Shown in pieces: positions 27,706 to 34,063 of a stretch of 64,000 nt of DNA. Made by a program: the position numbers and the translations under genes. This DNA comes from Paenibacillus sp. USDA918EY (GTDB lineage: Bacteria; Bacillota; Bacilli; Paenibacillales; Paenibacillaceae): contig NZ_WTWY01000001.1 in assembly GCF_009870825.1 (NCBI RefSeq), positions 682,001-746,000 of the forward strand. Reading direction: 5' to 3'. Numbering within the stretch: the stretch's first letter is position 1; each line of letters begins with the position of its first letter. The notes below the pieces were generated by a model. The model was not told the origin of the DNA. It ran no database searches and was given only the letters and a program-made list of their open reading frames with translations.

Positions 27706-28092
27706 CTATTTCGCCGTAACCTGCTTTCGCTCAAAGCAAGTCACCTCGAACAGGATCCCGCCCAAGGCGGTAAAATATAGCGAGTATCCGCCTCGAACAT
27801 TGCGCGGCCGGGTTCCGTCATGCATGCGGGCGTCGGTCAGCCGGTCGCAAAACCGGTCGACTTCTTCCGGCGTATCCACGATAAACCCTACGTGATAACC
27901 TTCCGGGTAGACAGGAGCTTCGCCCCCGAATGCCTTCGGATTGCTTAAGACGAGCGTGAAGCCGCAGCGGTCGTTCATGACCAGCATGGCGTCTCCTTTT
28001 TGCTGCTCCAATTCGAAATCAAACAGGTTTTGAAATAGCTCTTTGGCTTCGGCCAGGTCGCCGACGCATAGATTCAAATGGTTCAAACGCAT
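27706..28092 (-). CDS. VOC-family protein (glyoxalase/dioxygenase-like)
   Basis: A 128-residue single VOC module: MRLNHLNLCVGDLAEAKEL, then YHVGFIVDTPEEVDRFCDRL and FTALGGILFEV. His in the first strand, His in YHVGF and Glu in FEV are the usual three metal ligands. Its start lies one base after the stop of the upstream VOC gene, so the two form an operon. The operator upstream matches the one at the marR promoter. Such pairs beside MarR regulators handle quinones or other electrophiles in relatives (inference). Confidence 0.87.
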   Translation of the reverse strand: MRLNHLNLCVGDLAEAKELFQNLFDFELEQQKGDAMLVMNDRCGFTLVLSNPKAFGGEAPVYPEGYHVGFIVDTPEEVDRFCDRLTDARMHDGTRPRNVRGGYSLYFTALGGILFEVTCFERKQVTAK

Positions 28093-28093
28093 G

Positions 28094-28582
28094 TTATTCT
28101 ACCTCCCACGCGGCTTCGATTTGTACGCCGTTCTGATCGACGAAAATAAAATTGCGGATGGCGCCTTGCCCGTAAATGTCCGTCATAACGATGCCTAGCT
28201 GCTGCAATGTTTGGCGCAGTGTCATGGCCTCTTGCTCGGAAGCCAACGCAAACGCGATATGCTGCAGCGCTCCCGGCACGAATCGGTACAAGTCCGCAGA
28301 ACCCGGATCGTCCATCAGCCGGCGGATCGCATCGGCGCTTGAGGTTATTTCGGCATCGGGGTATTCAAAAAAATGGAGCCCCCATGCATCGGTGTCGCCC
28401 GGCTTGATAAAGCAATGCCTGCCGCGCTGTTTCATCGCCGGGTAAATGTTGCCGGCTTTCATGCCGAGAACATCCTCATAAAAGCGAATCGTTGCATCCA
28501 AATCCGGGGTTACCAAGGCGATATGATGGAAGCCGAGCCAATGAAAGCGCGGTTGTTTCCCATGTGGATCCAATACATCCAT
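28094..28582 (-). CDS. VOC-family protein, ring-cleavage dioxygenase-like
   Basis: A 162-residue VOC protein: LGFHHIALVTPDLDATIRFYEDVLGM at the start, LQHIAFAL in the middle and FIFVDQNGVQIEAAWEVE at the end. The His-His-Glu metal triad (HHIA, QHIAF, QIEA) is intact. The size and the LVTPDLDATIRFYEDV opening are those of glyoxalase-I or extradiol-like single proteins. It is the first gene of the two-gene operon controlled by a TTAGAATTCTAA palindrome; CTCTCCTTT on the plus strand is its AAAGGAGAG ribosome site. Confidence 0.88.
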   Translation of the reverse strand: MDVLDPHGKQPRFHWLGFHHIALVTPDLDATIRFYEDVLGMKAGNIYPAMKQRGRHCFIKPGDTDAWGLHFFEYPDAEITSSADAIRRLMDDPGSADLYRFVPGALQHIAFALASEQEAMTLRQTLQQLGIVMTDIYGQGAIRNFIFVDQNGVQIEAAWEVE

Positions 28583-28606
28583 TTCAAATGCTCTCCTTTC
28601 AACAAA

Positions 28607-28626
28607 CTAATTAGAATTCTAACTAC
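28607..28626. promoter_or_regulatory. MarR operator before the VOC operon
   Basis: CTAATTAGAATTCTAACTAC shares the 12-bp palindromic core TTAGAATTCTAA with the site at the marR promoter. It lies about 25 bases before the VOC start. Confidence 0.75.
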
Positions 28627-28632
28627 TTGGGC

Positions 28633-28655
28633 GAAAAAAGCGGATTTTACCGCTT
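28633..28655 (-). terminator. terminator of the marR gene
   Basis: On the minus strand AAGCGG-N6-CCGCTT ends in TTTT and overlaps the marR stop codon. It separates marR from the VOC operon, which therefore has its own promoter. Confidence 0.7.
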
Positions 28656-29102
28656 CTCGAATATTCCGACCATTTTGACCAATAGCTTCTTCAACGAGTC
28701 GAACTCCTCGGGCGTTAGGCCAGCCTTGACCTTGTTTTCGACGTCCGCGGCAAACCGCTCCGTTTCATCGGCCGTCCGCACGCCTTCGTCGGTCAGGTAG
28801 ATCAGCTTGAACCGGCCGTCTTCAGGGTGATCCTTGCGCACGATGAGCCCTTTTTTCTCCAGGCCGTTCATCAGGCTCGTCACGCTGGGACGTTCGATCA
28901 TCAGGATCGGCTCGATTTGGGAGGAAGTGATGCCCGGGAATTGCCGGATGATGCGCAGCGCGCTCCACTGCGTATGCGTCAGCCCCAAGGGCTTCAACAT
29001 TTCCTCGACATCCTTGCGAAGCGTAATGTACCCCATCTTCATCAACCGCCCGATGGGACCGTCCTGCCATTTCCACTCGGAGTTTCGCTCCGTCACGTTC
29101 AT
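28647..29102 (-). CDS. MarR-family transcriptional regulator
   Basis: A 151-residue MarR repressor. Winged HTH: LGLTHTQWSALRIIRQFPGI, ERPSVTSLMNGLEKKGLIVR and the wing DHPEDGRFKLIYLTDEG. The ATG at 29102 is used because the promoter and operator (29113-29162) lie just upstream; the longer frame to 29258 would cross them. The only Cys-like redox residue candidates are absent from the core, so it looks ligand-responsive rather than OhrR-type redox. Predicted targets are itself and the two VOC genes downstream, possibly also the divergent catalase. Confidence 0.9.
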   Translation of the reverse strand: MNVTERNSEWKWQDGPIGRLMKMGYITLRKDVEEMLKPLGLTHTQWSALRIIRQFPGITSSQIEPILMIERPSVTSLMNGLEKKGLIVRKDHPEDGRFKLIYLTDEGVRTADETERFAADVENKVKAGLTPEEFDSLKKLLVKMVGIFEKR

Positions 29103-29112
29103 GCACCCCAAA

Positions 29113-29162
29113 CTAGTTAGAATTCTAACTAGATCATAGCGATGCAGATCCTCATTTGTCAA
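29113..29162 (-). promoter_or_regulatory. marR promoter with perfect 20-bp operator
   Basis: Minus strand: TTGACA (29162-29157), an 18-bp spacer and TATGAT (29138-29133). The perfect palindrome CTAGTTAGAATTCTAACTAG (29113-29132) directly abuts the -10 box and covers the expected start point. Confidence 0.85.
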
Positions 29163-29323
29163 TAGGCAAATTCCAATGGCCGGCCGAAGACCCACAGACT
29201 TCATAAGCTTGGAGGAGAAAGGGGATACGGCTTTCCATCGGTATAAAAAGAAATCCAATGGGCAAATCTACCTTTGACGAAAATATGCAGGGCAAAAATT
29301 TGCTTTTAAGGAGACAGCAACCT

Positions 29324-30964
29324 ATGACGAACGAACAAAAGCCATCGGAACACGGAATTTCGGTCACGGGTTCGGGCGACGCGCTGGACCGGCGGATGGG
29401 CACGGGGGAAGACGACATGACGTTGACCACAAGGCAGGGGCATCCGGTAACCAATAATCAAAGCATTCGGACGGTAGGGAACCGCGGACCGGCGACTCTT
29501 GAAAACTATCAATTCATCGAAAAAATCACCCATTTCGACCGGGAACGCGTGCCGGAGCGGGTGGTGCATGCCCGCGGCGCGGGCGCGCACGGCTATTTCG
29601 AATCCTACGGGAAGGTGGGCGACGAGCCGGTTTCGAAATATACCCGGGCCAAGCTGTTTCAGGGGGAAGGCAAAAGAACTCCCGTTTTTGTCCGTTTCTC
29701 AAGCGTTATACATGGCGGGCATTCCCCGGAAACGCTGCGCGACCCGAGAGGATTTGCCGTCAAATTCTATACGGAAGACGGCAACTGGGATTTGGTGGGC
29801 AACAACCTGAAAATCTTCTTTATCCGCGATGCCATCAAATTCCCCGATATGATCCATGCCTTCAAACCCGATCCGGTGACGAACATTCAGGACAACGAAC
29901 GCTTTTTCGATTTTTGCTCCAACTCGCCGGAAACGCTGCACATGGTGACGTTCGTGCAATCCCCATGGGGAATTCCGGCCAACTACCGGCAAATGCAGGG
30001 CTCCGGGGTGAATACCTACAAATGGGTGAACGACAAAGGGGAAGCGGTGCTCGTCAAATACCATTGGGAGCCGAAACAGGGCATCAAAAATTTGACCCAG
30101 AAGGAAGCCGAGGCGATTCAGGCGAAAAATTTCAACCATGCGACGCAGGATTTGTACGAGGCGATCGAACGCGGCGACTATCCGGAATGGGAGCTGTTCG
30201 TGCAGATTTTGAGCGACGACGAACACCCGGAACTGGATTTTGACCCGCTGGACGATACGAAGCTGTGGCCGAAAGAGCAAATTCCGTGGCTTCCGGTCGG
30301 GCGGATGGTGCTGAACAAAAATCCGGAGAACTATTTCGCGGAGGTCGAGCAAGCGGCGTTCGGAACCGGCGTTCTCGTGGACGGGCTGGATTTTTCCGAT
30401 GACAAAATGCTGCAAGGCCGCACGTTGTCCTATTCCGACACCCAACGATACCGCGTCGGCGCGAACTATTTGCAGCTGCCGATCAACGCGCCGAAAAAGC
30501 GCGTGGCGACCAACCAGCGCGACGGGCAGATGACGTACCATGTGGACCTGGCTCCCGGCCAAAACCCGCACGTCAATTACGAGCCGTCTTCATTGAACGG
30601 GCTGCAGGAGGCATCCCGAACGAGCGCCGATTATACGCCTCACGTCGAAGGAAAGCTGGTGCGCGAGAGCATCGACCGGACGAATGATTACAAGCAGGCA
30701 GGAGAAACGTACCGGGCGTTCAGCGACTTCGAAAAAGACGAGCTGATCAGCAACCTGGTGAACGGTTTGGCTTCCTGCAAACCGGTCATTCAGAACAAGA
30801 TGATCGAGCATTTGACGAAATGCGACCCGGATTACGGACGCCGCGTTGCCGAAGGACTCAAGCAGCATGGGGCTAGCAAGGATCATGGCCCGCTTGGCGC
30901 GACCGGCACGCACGAGGCGGTGAAAGAAGCGGAGCGTAAAGGCCACGAGAGTGATTCCTATTAA
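29324..30964 (+). CDS. catalase (heme, monofunctional)
   Basis: Cytoplasmic hydrogen-peroxide dismutating heme enzyme, 546 residues, small-subunit size plus a C-terminal extension. Active-site His is in [16 protein letters not shown], the distal Asn region is in [14 protein letters not shown], and the proximal Tyr is in [12 protein letters not shown]. The N-terminal [12 protein letters not shown] is typical. The ATG at 29324 follows AAGGAGA at 29308-29314; the ORF can be read from 29258 without a ribosome site. No PerR box was found. It is divergent from marR. Confidence 0.95.
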   Translation: MTNEQKPSEHGISVTGSGDALDRRMGTGEDDMTLTTRQGHPVTNNQSIRTVGNRGPATLENYQFIEKITHFDRERVPERVVHARGAGAHGYFESYGKVGDEPVSKYTRAKLFQGEGKRTPVFVRFSSVIHGGHSPETLRDPRGFAVKFYTEDGNWDLVGNNLKIFFIRDAIKFPDMIHAFKPDPVTNIQDNERFFDFCSNSPETLHMVTFVQSPWGIPANYRQMQGSGVNTYKWVNDKGEAVLVKYHWEPKQGIKNLTQKEAEAIQAKNFNHATQDLYEAIERGDYPEWELFVQILSDDEHPELDFDPLDDTKLWPKEQIPWLPVGRMVLNKNPENYFAEVEQAAFGTGVLVDGLDFSDDKMLQGRTLSYSDTQRYRVGANYLQLPINAPKKRVATNQRDGQMTYHVDLAPGQNPHVNYEPSSLNGLQEASRTSADYTPHVEGKLVRESIDRTNDYKQAGETYRAFSDFEKDELISNLVNGLASCKPVIQNKMIEHLTKCDPDYGRRVAEGLKQHGASKDHGPLGATGTHEAVKEAERKGHESDSY

Positions 30965-31005
30965 GCGATTTGACGTGAACGAAAAATAGAACGACAGCAA
31001 AACTG

Positions 31006-31063
31006 AAGCTAACCGGCGCAAACGTTCCCCCGGAATCCCTGCGCCCGGTTAGCTTGTTTTTTT
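31006..31063 (+). terminator. terminator of the catalase gene
   Basis: AAGCTAACCGG-CGCA (31006-31020) pairs with TGCGCCCGGTTAGCTT (31040-31055), then GTTTTTTT. Confidence 0.9.
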
Positions 31064-31107
31064 GAAGCGATCCAAATGCGGATTGCAAAAAAATTTTCCA
31101 AAACTCG

Positions 31108-31158
31108 TTGACATACCTTCGGTAGGTATGTAAAATTTGAGATACCTACCGAAGGTAT
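31108..31158 (+). promoter_or_regulatory. promoter with two palindromic TetR-type operators
   Basis: TTGACA (31108-31113), a 17-bp spacer and TAAAAT (31131-31136). The spacer is ATACCTTCGGTAGGTAT (31113-31129), a near-perfect palindrome. The same element recurs inverted as ATACCTACCGAAGGTAT at 31142-31158, just after the -10 box. The TetR gene at 32020 in the same operon is the likely ligand-responsive repressor. Confidence 0.8.
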
Positions 31159-31161
31159 GTT

Positions 31162-31380
31162 GTGGATCCCGTGTTTGTGGCCACGCCCCAAGCTTCGAGC
31201 GAAGACGATGGCGTCATTTTGTCCGTCGTATTGGACGGCGATGGCGGAAGCTCCTACCTGCTTGCGCTTGATGCGGTTACGTTTGAGGAGCTTGGCAGGG
31301 CCGTCGTCCCGCATCATATTCCGTATGGGTTTCACGGTTTGTACACGAATGAATTATTTAATGAAGAGGAAGGGGTATAA
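31162..31380 (+). pseudogene. 3' remnant of a carotenoid oxygenase (RPE65 family)
   Basis: A 72-codon frame opening with [23 protein letters not shown], then [17 protein letters not shown] and [13 protein letters not shown]. This is the C-terminal strand set of bacterial carotenoid-cleavage/stilbene dioxygenases, including the last His ligand in FGFHG-like context (here YGFHG). The roughly 400 upstream residues are missing; instead the promoter and operators begin right before it. There is no clear ribosome site. It is most likely a deletion relic, though it could still be translated as a leader of the membrane-protein gene that follows two bases later. Confidence 0.75.
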
Positions 31381-31382
31381 CT

Positions 31383-32000
31383 ATGAAAACTCGTCGAGCC
31401 ATCATCGTTACTCTGGTTATGAATATCGTGCTGCCTTACTTGATTTACACCATGCTTATCCCGCATACTAGCAGCATTGTCGCTTTGTCCGTCGCTTCCG
31501 TCGTTCCGCTTTTCGATTCCGTTTACAGCCTGATCAAGTCGCGCAAAGTGGATGCATTCTCCAGCTTTATCTTTTTGGGCCTTATTCTTGGGGTCATTGC
31601 CGTTCTCATTGGCGGCGACGAACGTTTCATCCTGCTGCGCGAATCCTATGTGACCGGGATTATGGGGATCTTGTTTTTAGGTTCGCTCTGTTTTGCCCGG
31701 CCGCTCATTTATTATTTTGCCGACAGATTTACGGGGCATGATCCGAACATGGAGCAGAAGTGGAACCAATCTCCGGCATATCGGCGCAGGTTCCGTTTGA
31801 TGACCGGAGTATGGGGGGTGTGCTTGCTGCTGGAGGCAGGCGTCAAAGTGGTGCTTGTTTACAGTTTGTCGGTGCCGGCTTTCCTTGCGATTTCGCCGTT
31901 TTTCACTTATGGCATCATCGCGCTGGCGATTTGGTGGAATATCGCCTATGTCAGAAAAATAAAAAAGCAGGCTGCGCGCAATACCGGCGTGACACAGTAA
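31383..32000 (+). CDS. VC0807-family integral membrane protein
   Basis: A 205-residue membrane protein with about six hydrophobic helices and a conserved middle (SVVPLFDSVYSLIKSRKVDAFS, then SLCFARPLIYYFADRF) typical of the VC0807/DUF3159-like group. Function unknown. GGAAGGGG precedes the ATG at 31383. It is flanked by the oxygenase relic and a TetR gene 19 bases downstream, so it is probably expressed under that TetR. Confidence 0.78.
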   Translation: MKTRRAIIVTLVMNIVLPYLIYTMLIPHTSSIVALSVASVVPLFDSVYSLIKSRKVDAFSSFIFLGLILGVIAVLIGGDERFILLRESYVTGIMGILFLGSLCFARPLIYYFADRFTGHDPNMEQKWNQSPAYRRRFRLMTGVWGVCLLLEAGVKVVLVYSLSVPAFLAISPFFTYGIIALAIWWNIAYVRKIKKQAARNTGVTQ

Positions 32001-32019
32001 TAGGGAGGTTAACCATATC

Positions 32020-32634
32020 ATGTCCAAAGACAAACCAATGAATGAAAGCTTAAAACTGCTGCTAGACACTGCGGAAGAGATGATATTGGAAAAGGGGTGC
32101 CGGGCGACGACGCTGCAGGATATCGCGGACCGGGCCGGATTGACCAAAGGAGCGATCTATCACTACGTCAAAAGCAAAGATGAGCTTTTCGGCATGATTT
32201 TGGAGGCGGGATTGGAAAAAACGAACCAACGTTTTTATGAATCCGTCGAAAAATCCCCGGGCGGCGACGAAGGGCTTCAAGGCCCGATGAACGCGCTGTC
32301 TCAGCGGATCGGGAGGGTCGGGGCGGCCGACAACGCAACCACCCTGATCTTCATGTATTTGCTGAGCAACAAAGATAAACCCGCCGTGGCGGATATTTTG
32401 AAACGGCATTACGAAGCTTCCATCGAGTCTTCCACGAAATGGATCGAAGTCGGGCAGCAGCATGGAGGCATTCCTGCCACGATCGATGCGAGAAAGGCTT
32501 CACGCATGTTGGCGTTGTTCAAGAATGGACTGCAGATTCAGCGCATTATCGGCGCGGACGACCATATCGACGAAGCGGAAGTATACAAGTTTTTGATGAG
32601 CGCGCTCACGCATGATGATGCTAAAAACGGATGA
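32020..32634 (+). CDS. TetR-family transcriptional regulator
   Basis: A 204-residue TetR repressor: AEEMILEKGCRATTLQDIAD and AGLTKGAIYHYVKSKDELF form the HTH, followed by a helical ligand domain. AGGGAGG (32002-32008) precedes the ATG. It is the last gene of the unit that starts at the double-operator promoter (31108-31158); autoregulation is likely. Its terminator overlaps the stop codon. Confidence 0.9.
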   Translation: MSKDKPMNESLKLLLDTAEEMILEKGCRATTLQDIADRAGLTKGAIYHYVKSKDELFGMILEAGLEKTNQRFYESVEKSPGGDEGLQGPMNALSQRIGRVGAADNATTLIFMYLLSNKDKPAVADILKRHYEASIESSTKWIEVGQQHGGIPATIDARKASRMLALFKNGLQIQRIIGADDHIDEAEVYKFLMSALTHDDAKNG

Positions 32635-32659
32635 AGCCCAGTGTTTCATTCGTTTTTTT
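32623..32659 (+). terminator. terminator of the tetR 32020 operon
   Basis: ACGGATGAA pairs with TTCATTCGT (one G-T pair) and is followed by T7 at 32653-32659; it overlaps the tetR stop. Confidence 0.75.
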
Positions 32660-32699
32660 GCTATATAAGAATTTTTCAAAAACGCGGCGCCGTTAGTCG

Positions 32700-33245
32700 T
32701 TAGGAGGTTATTTTTTTGATCTTTTTCCCTGTTTTCGCATAACCGTATCCCAACAAACCAAATAAAAGCACGTAAATGCAGGCGACAGGAAGGATGATTC
32801 CCCATACGCCGCTGTAATGGTTCAATACATTGACCATATTGGTCGAAAAAATGATGACATTCGTAAGCATCAATATTCCGATGACGCGCTGTATCTTTTT
32901 GTAATGCTCGGTCAAAGATTCGGTATCCGTATACAGCTTCGGGAGGTCGCCCGATTCCCATTCCGTGCGGAAATAATGCCACGCGCCTTTGTAAGAAGAC
33001 ACATATTCCCATCCGGCGTCTTGATACAAATCCTTATATTCCTCCAGGCGTTCTTTCGTAAGTCCCGGCTGATAATCCAAACGGTAGGTGTATCGTACCG
33101 AAGGATTGCGCGTGAAAAAGCTATTGAATGCGCCCGCTTTCTTAAAGTGGAGCCCTTGGGCGGACAATCCGTTTAACCATTCTTCTTCTTTCTCATAATT
33201 CCAGCTTGTCGTGAAGCGGAATCTTTTCTCCAAATGCTCACCCAT
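32700..33245 (-). CDS. DUF2812 domain membrane protein
   Basis: A 181-residue protein: the soluble N-terminal DUF2812 domain (LEKRFRFTTSWNYEKEEEWL, RYTYRLDYQPGL, AGWEYVSSYKGAWHYFR) followed by two C-terminal membrane helices (about 120-170). It is the target gene of a PadR-DUF2812 operon, starting 6 bases after the padR stop. The function of DUF2812 proteins is not known; they nearly always pair with PadR regulators. Confidence 0.88.
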   Translation of the reverse strand: MGEHLEKRFRFTTSWNYEKEEEWLNGLSAQGLHFKKAGAFNSFFTRNPSVRYTYRLDYQPGLTKERLEEYKDLYQDAGWEYVSSYKGAWHYFRTEWESGDLPKLYTDTESLTEHYKKIQRVIGILMLTNVIIFSTNMVNVLNHYSGVWGIILPVACIYVLLFGLLGYGYAKTGKKIKKITS

Positions 33246-33251
33246 GCATCG

Positions 33252-33590
33252 TCACTCCTTCGTTTCATTTACTGCCTGTTCGCCAGCCGCCAGAAGCTCC
33301 TTCAGCCGAACGATTTCCGCAGCGACAACGGTTTTTCCGTCTGGCGTAATTTGATACATTTTACGCCTTGGGTCCGAGCCTTCAGGCATCGGAAAATGAT
33401 CGATCAGTCCTTTTTTCAGCAACGTATTCAGCGCTGTGTACAGCGTTCCCGCGCCGATTTTTACTCTGCCGCCGCTCATTTTTTCCGTATCCTGCATGAT
33501 GCCGTAGCCGTGTGCGGGCTCTTTGTACAAGGCGATCAATATATAATAAAAAGCTTCGGTCAGCGGCAGCATCTGTTCAGGTGGTTTCAA
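33252..33590 (-). CDS. PadR-family transcriptional regulator
   Basis: A 112-residue PadR regulator with winged HTH: LTEAFYYILIALYKEPAHGY, GAGTLYTALNTLLKKGLI and the wing DPRRKMYQITPDGK. The TTG at 33590 is chosen because GGAGGAG lies 7 bases upstream; an ATG six codons later is possible. CGATATA repeats cover its promoter, so autorepression is likely. Co-transcribed with the DUF2812 gene. Confidence 0.9.
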   Translation of the reverse strand: MKPPEQMLPLTEAFYYILIALYKEPAHGYGIMQDTEKMSGGRVKIGAGTLYTALNTLLKKGLIDHFPMPEGSDPRRKMYQITPDGKTVVAAEIVRLKELLAAGEQAVNETKE

Positions 33591-33617
33591 CGGTGTTCTC
33601 CTCCGAAATATAATGAG

Positions 33618-33668
33618 TATCGATATATCATATAACGATATATTAAGATCAGTTATATCGAATGTCAA
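33618..33668 (-). promoter_or_regulatory. padR promoter with TATATCG repeats
   Basis: Minus strand: TTGACA (33668-33663), a 17-bp spacer and TAATAT (33645-33640). CGATATA-N11-TATATCG (33636-33660) spans the spacer, and a second TATCG...CGATA dyad (33618-33640) follows. These are candidate PadR sites. Confidence 0.7.
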
Positions 33669-34063
33669 TATAAAAACCGCATATTTTCTTCATTAAACGT
33701 GAGGGCGTATAATGCGTTATCATCCATTTTTTATTTTAGCTACATGTCAAATAAAATTCGAACGTCGTTTCGAACGTGAACAAATGAAATGCCAACTATG
33801 ATTATGTTTTTCGCTCTCTTTAGTGCAATAACTTATTTGGGATCGATAAGGCGCCCTAAAACCTATGAACTTCAGTATTGAATTTCAAATTGATTTAATA
33901 TAATATAATCTAAAACATTTTAATTGTTTTCAAATTAAATGGGCTTGAAAGCGTTTAATTATTCGCGGGAATGAAAGAAAGGAGATGCGGCCGGTTACAT
34001 AAAGGAAAATACGATGCAGGAAGACATGTTCCGCTACGCAAGGACAAGGGAGGAGAAACATAA
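33669..34063. other. AT-rich leader upstream of the GH43 gene
   Basis: About 395 bases with no gene, clearly more AT-rich than its neighbours. It contains a 9-bp direct repeat TTCGAACGT at 33757 and 33769 (12-bp period), a cre-like element at 33946-33958, and the ribosome site GGAGGAG of the GH43 gene. No clear -35/-10 pair was found. Confidence 0.55.
33946..33958 (+). promoter_or_regulatory. cre-like site upstream of GH43
   Basis: TTGAAAGCGTTTA matches the left and central cre consensus; the right end is degenerate. It is the counterpart of the site before the pectin enzyme. Confidence 0.45.

Noticed and set aside
29103..29323. PerR box for the catalase
   Set aside because: No sequence near the TTATAAT-N-ATTATAA consensus in the catalase leader.
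31157..31471. 104-codon ORF starting with ATG at 31157
   Set aside because: Another frame over the oxygenase relic and the start of the membrane-protein gene; basic low-complexity translation.
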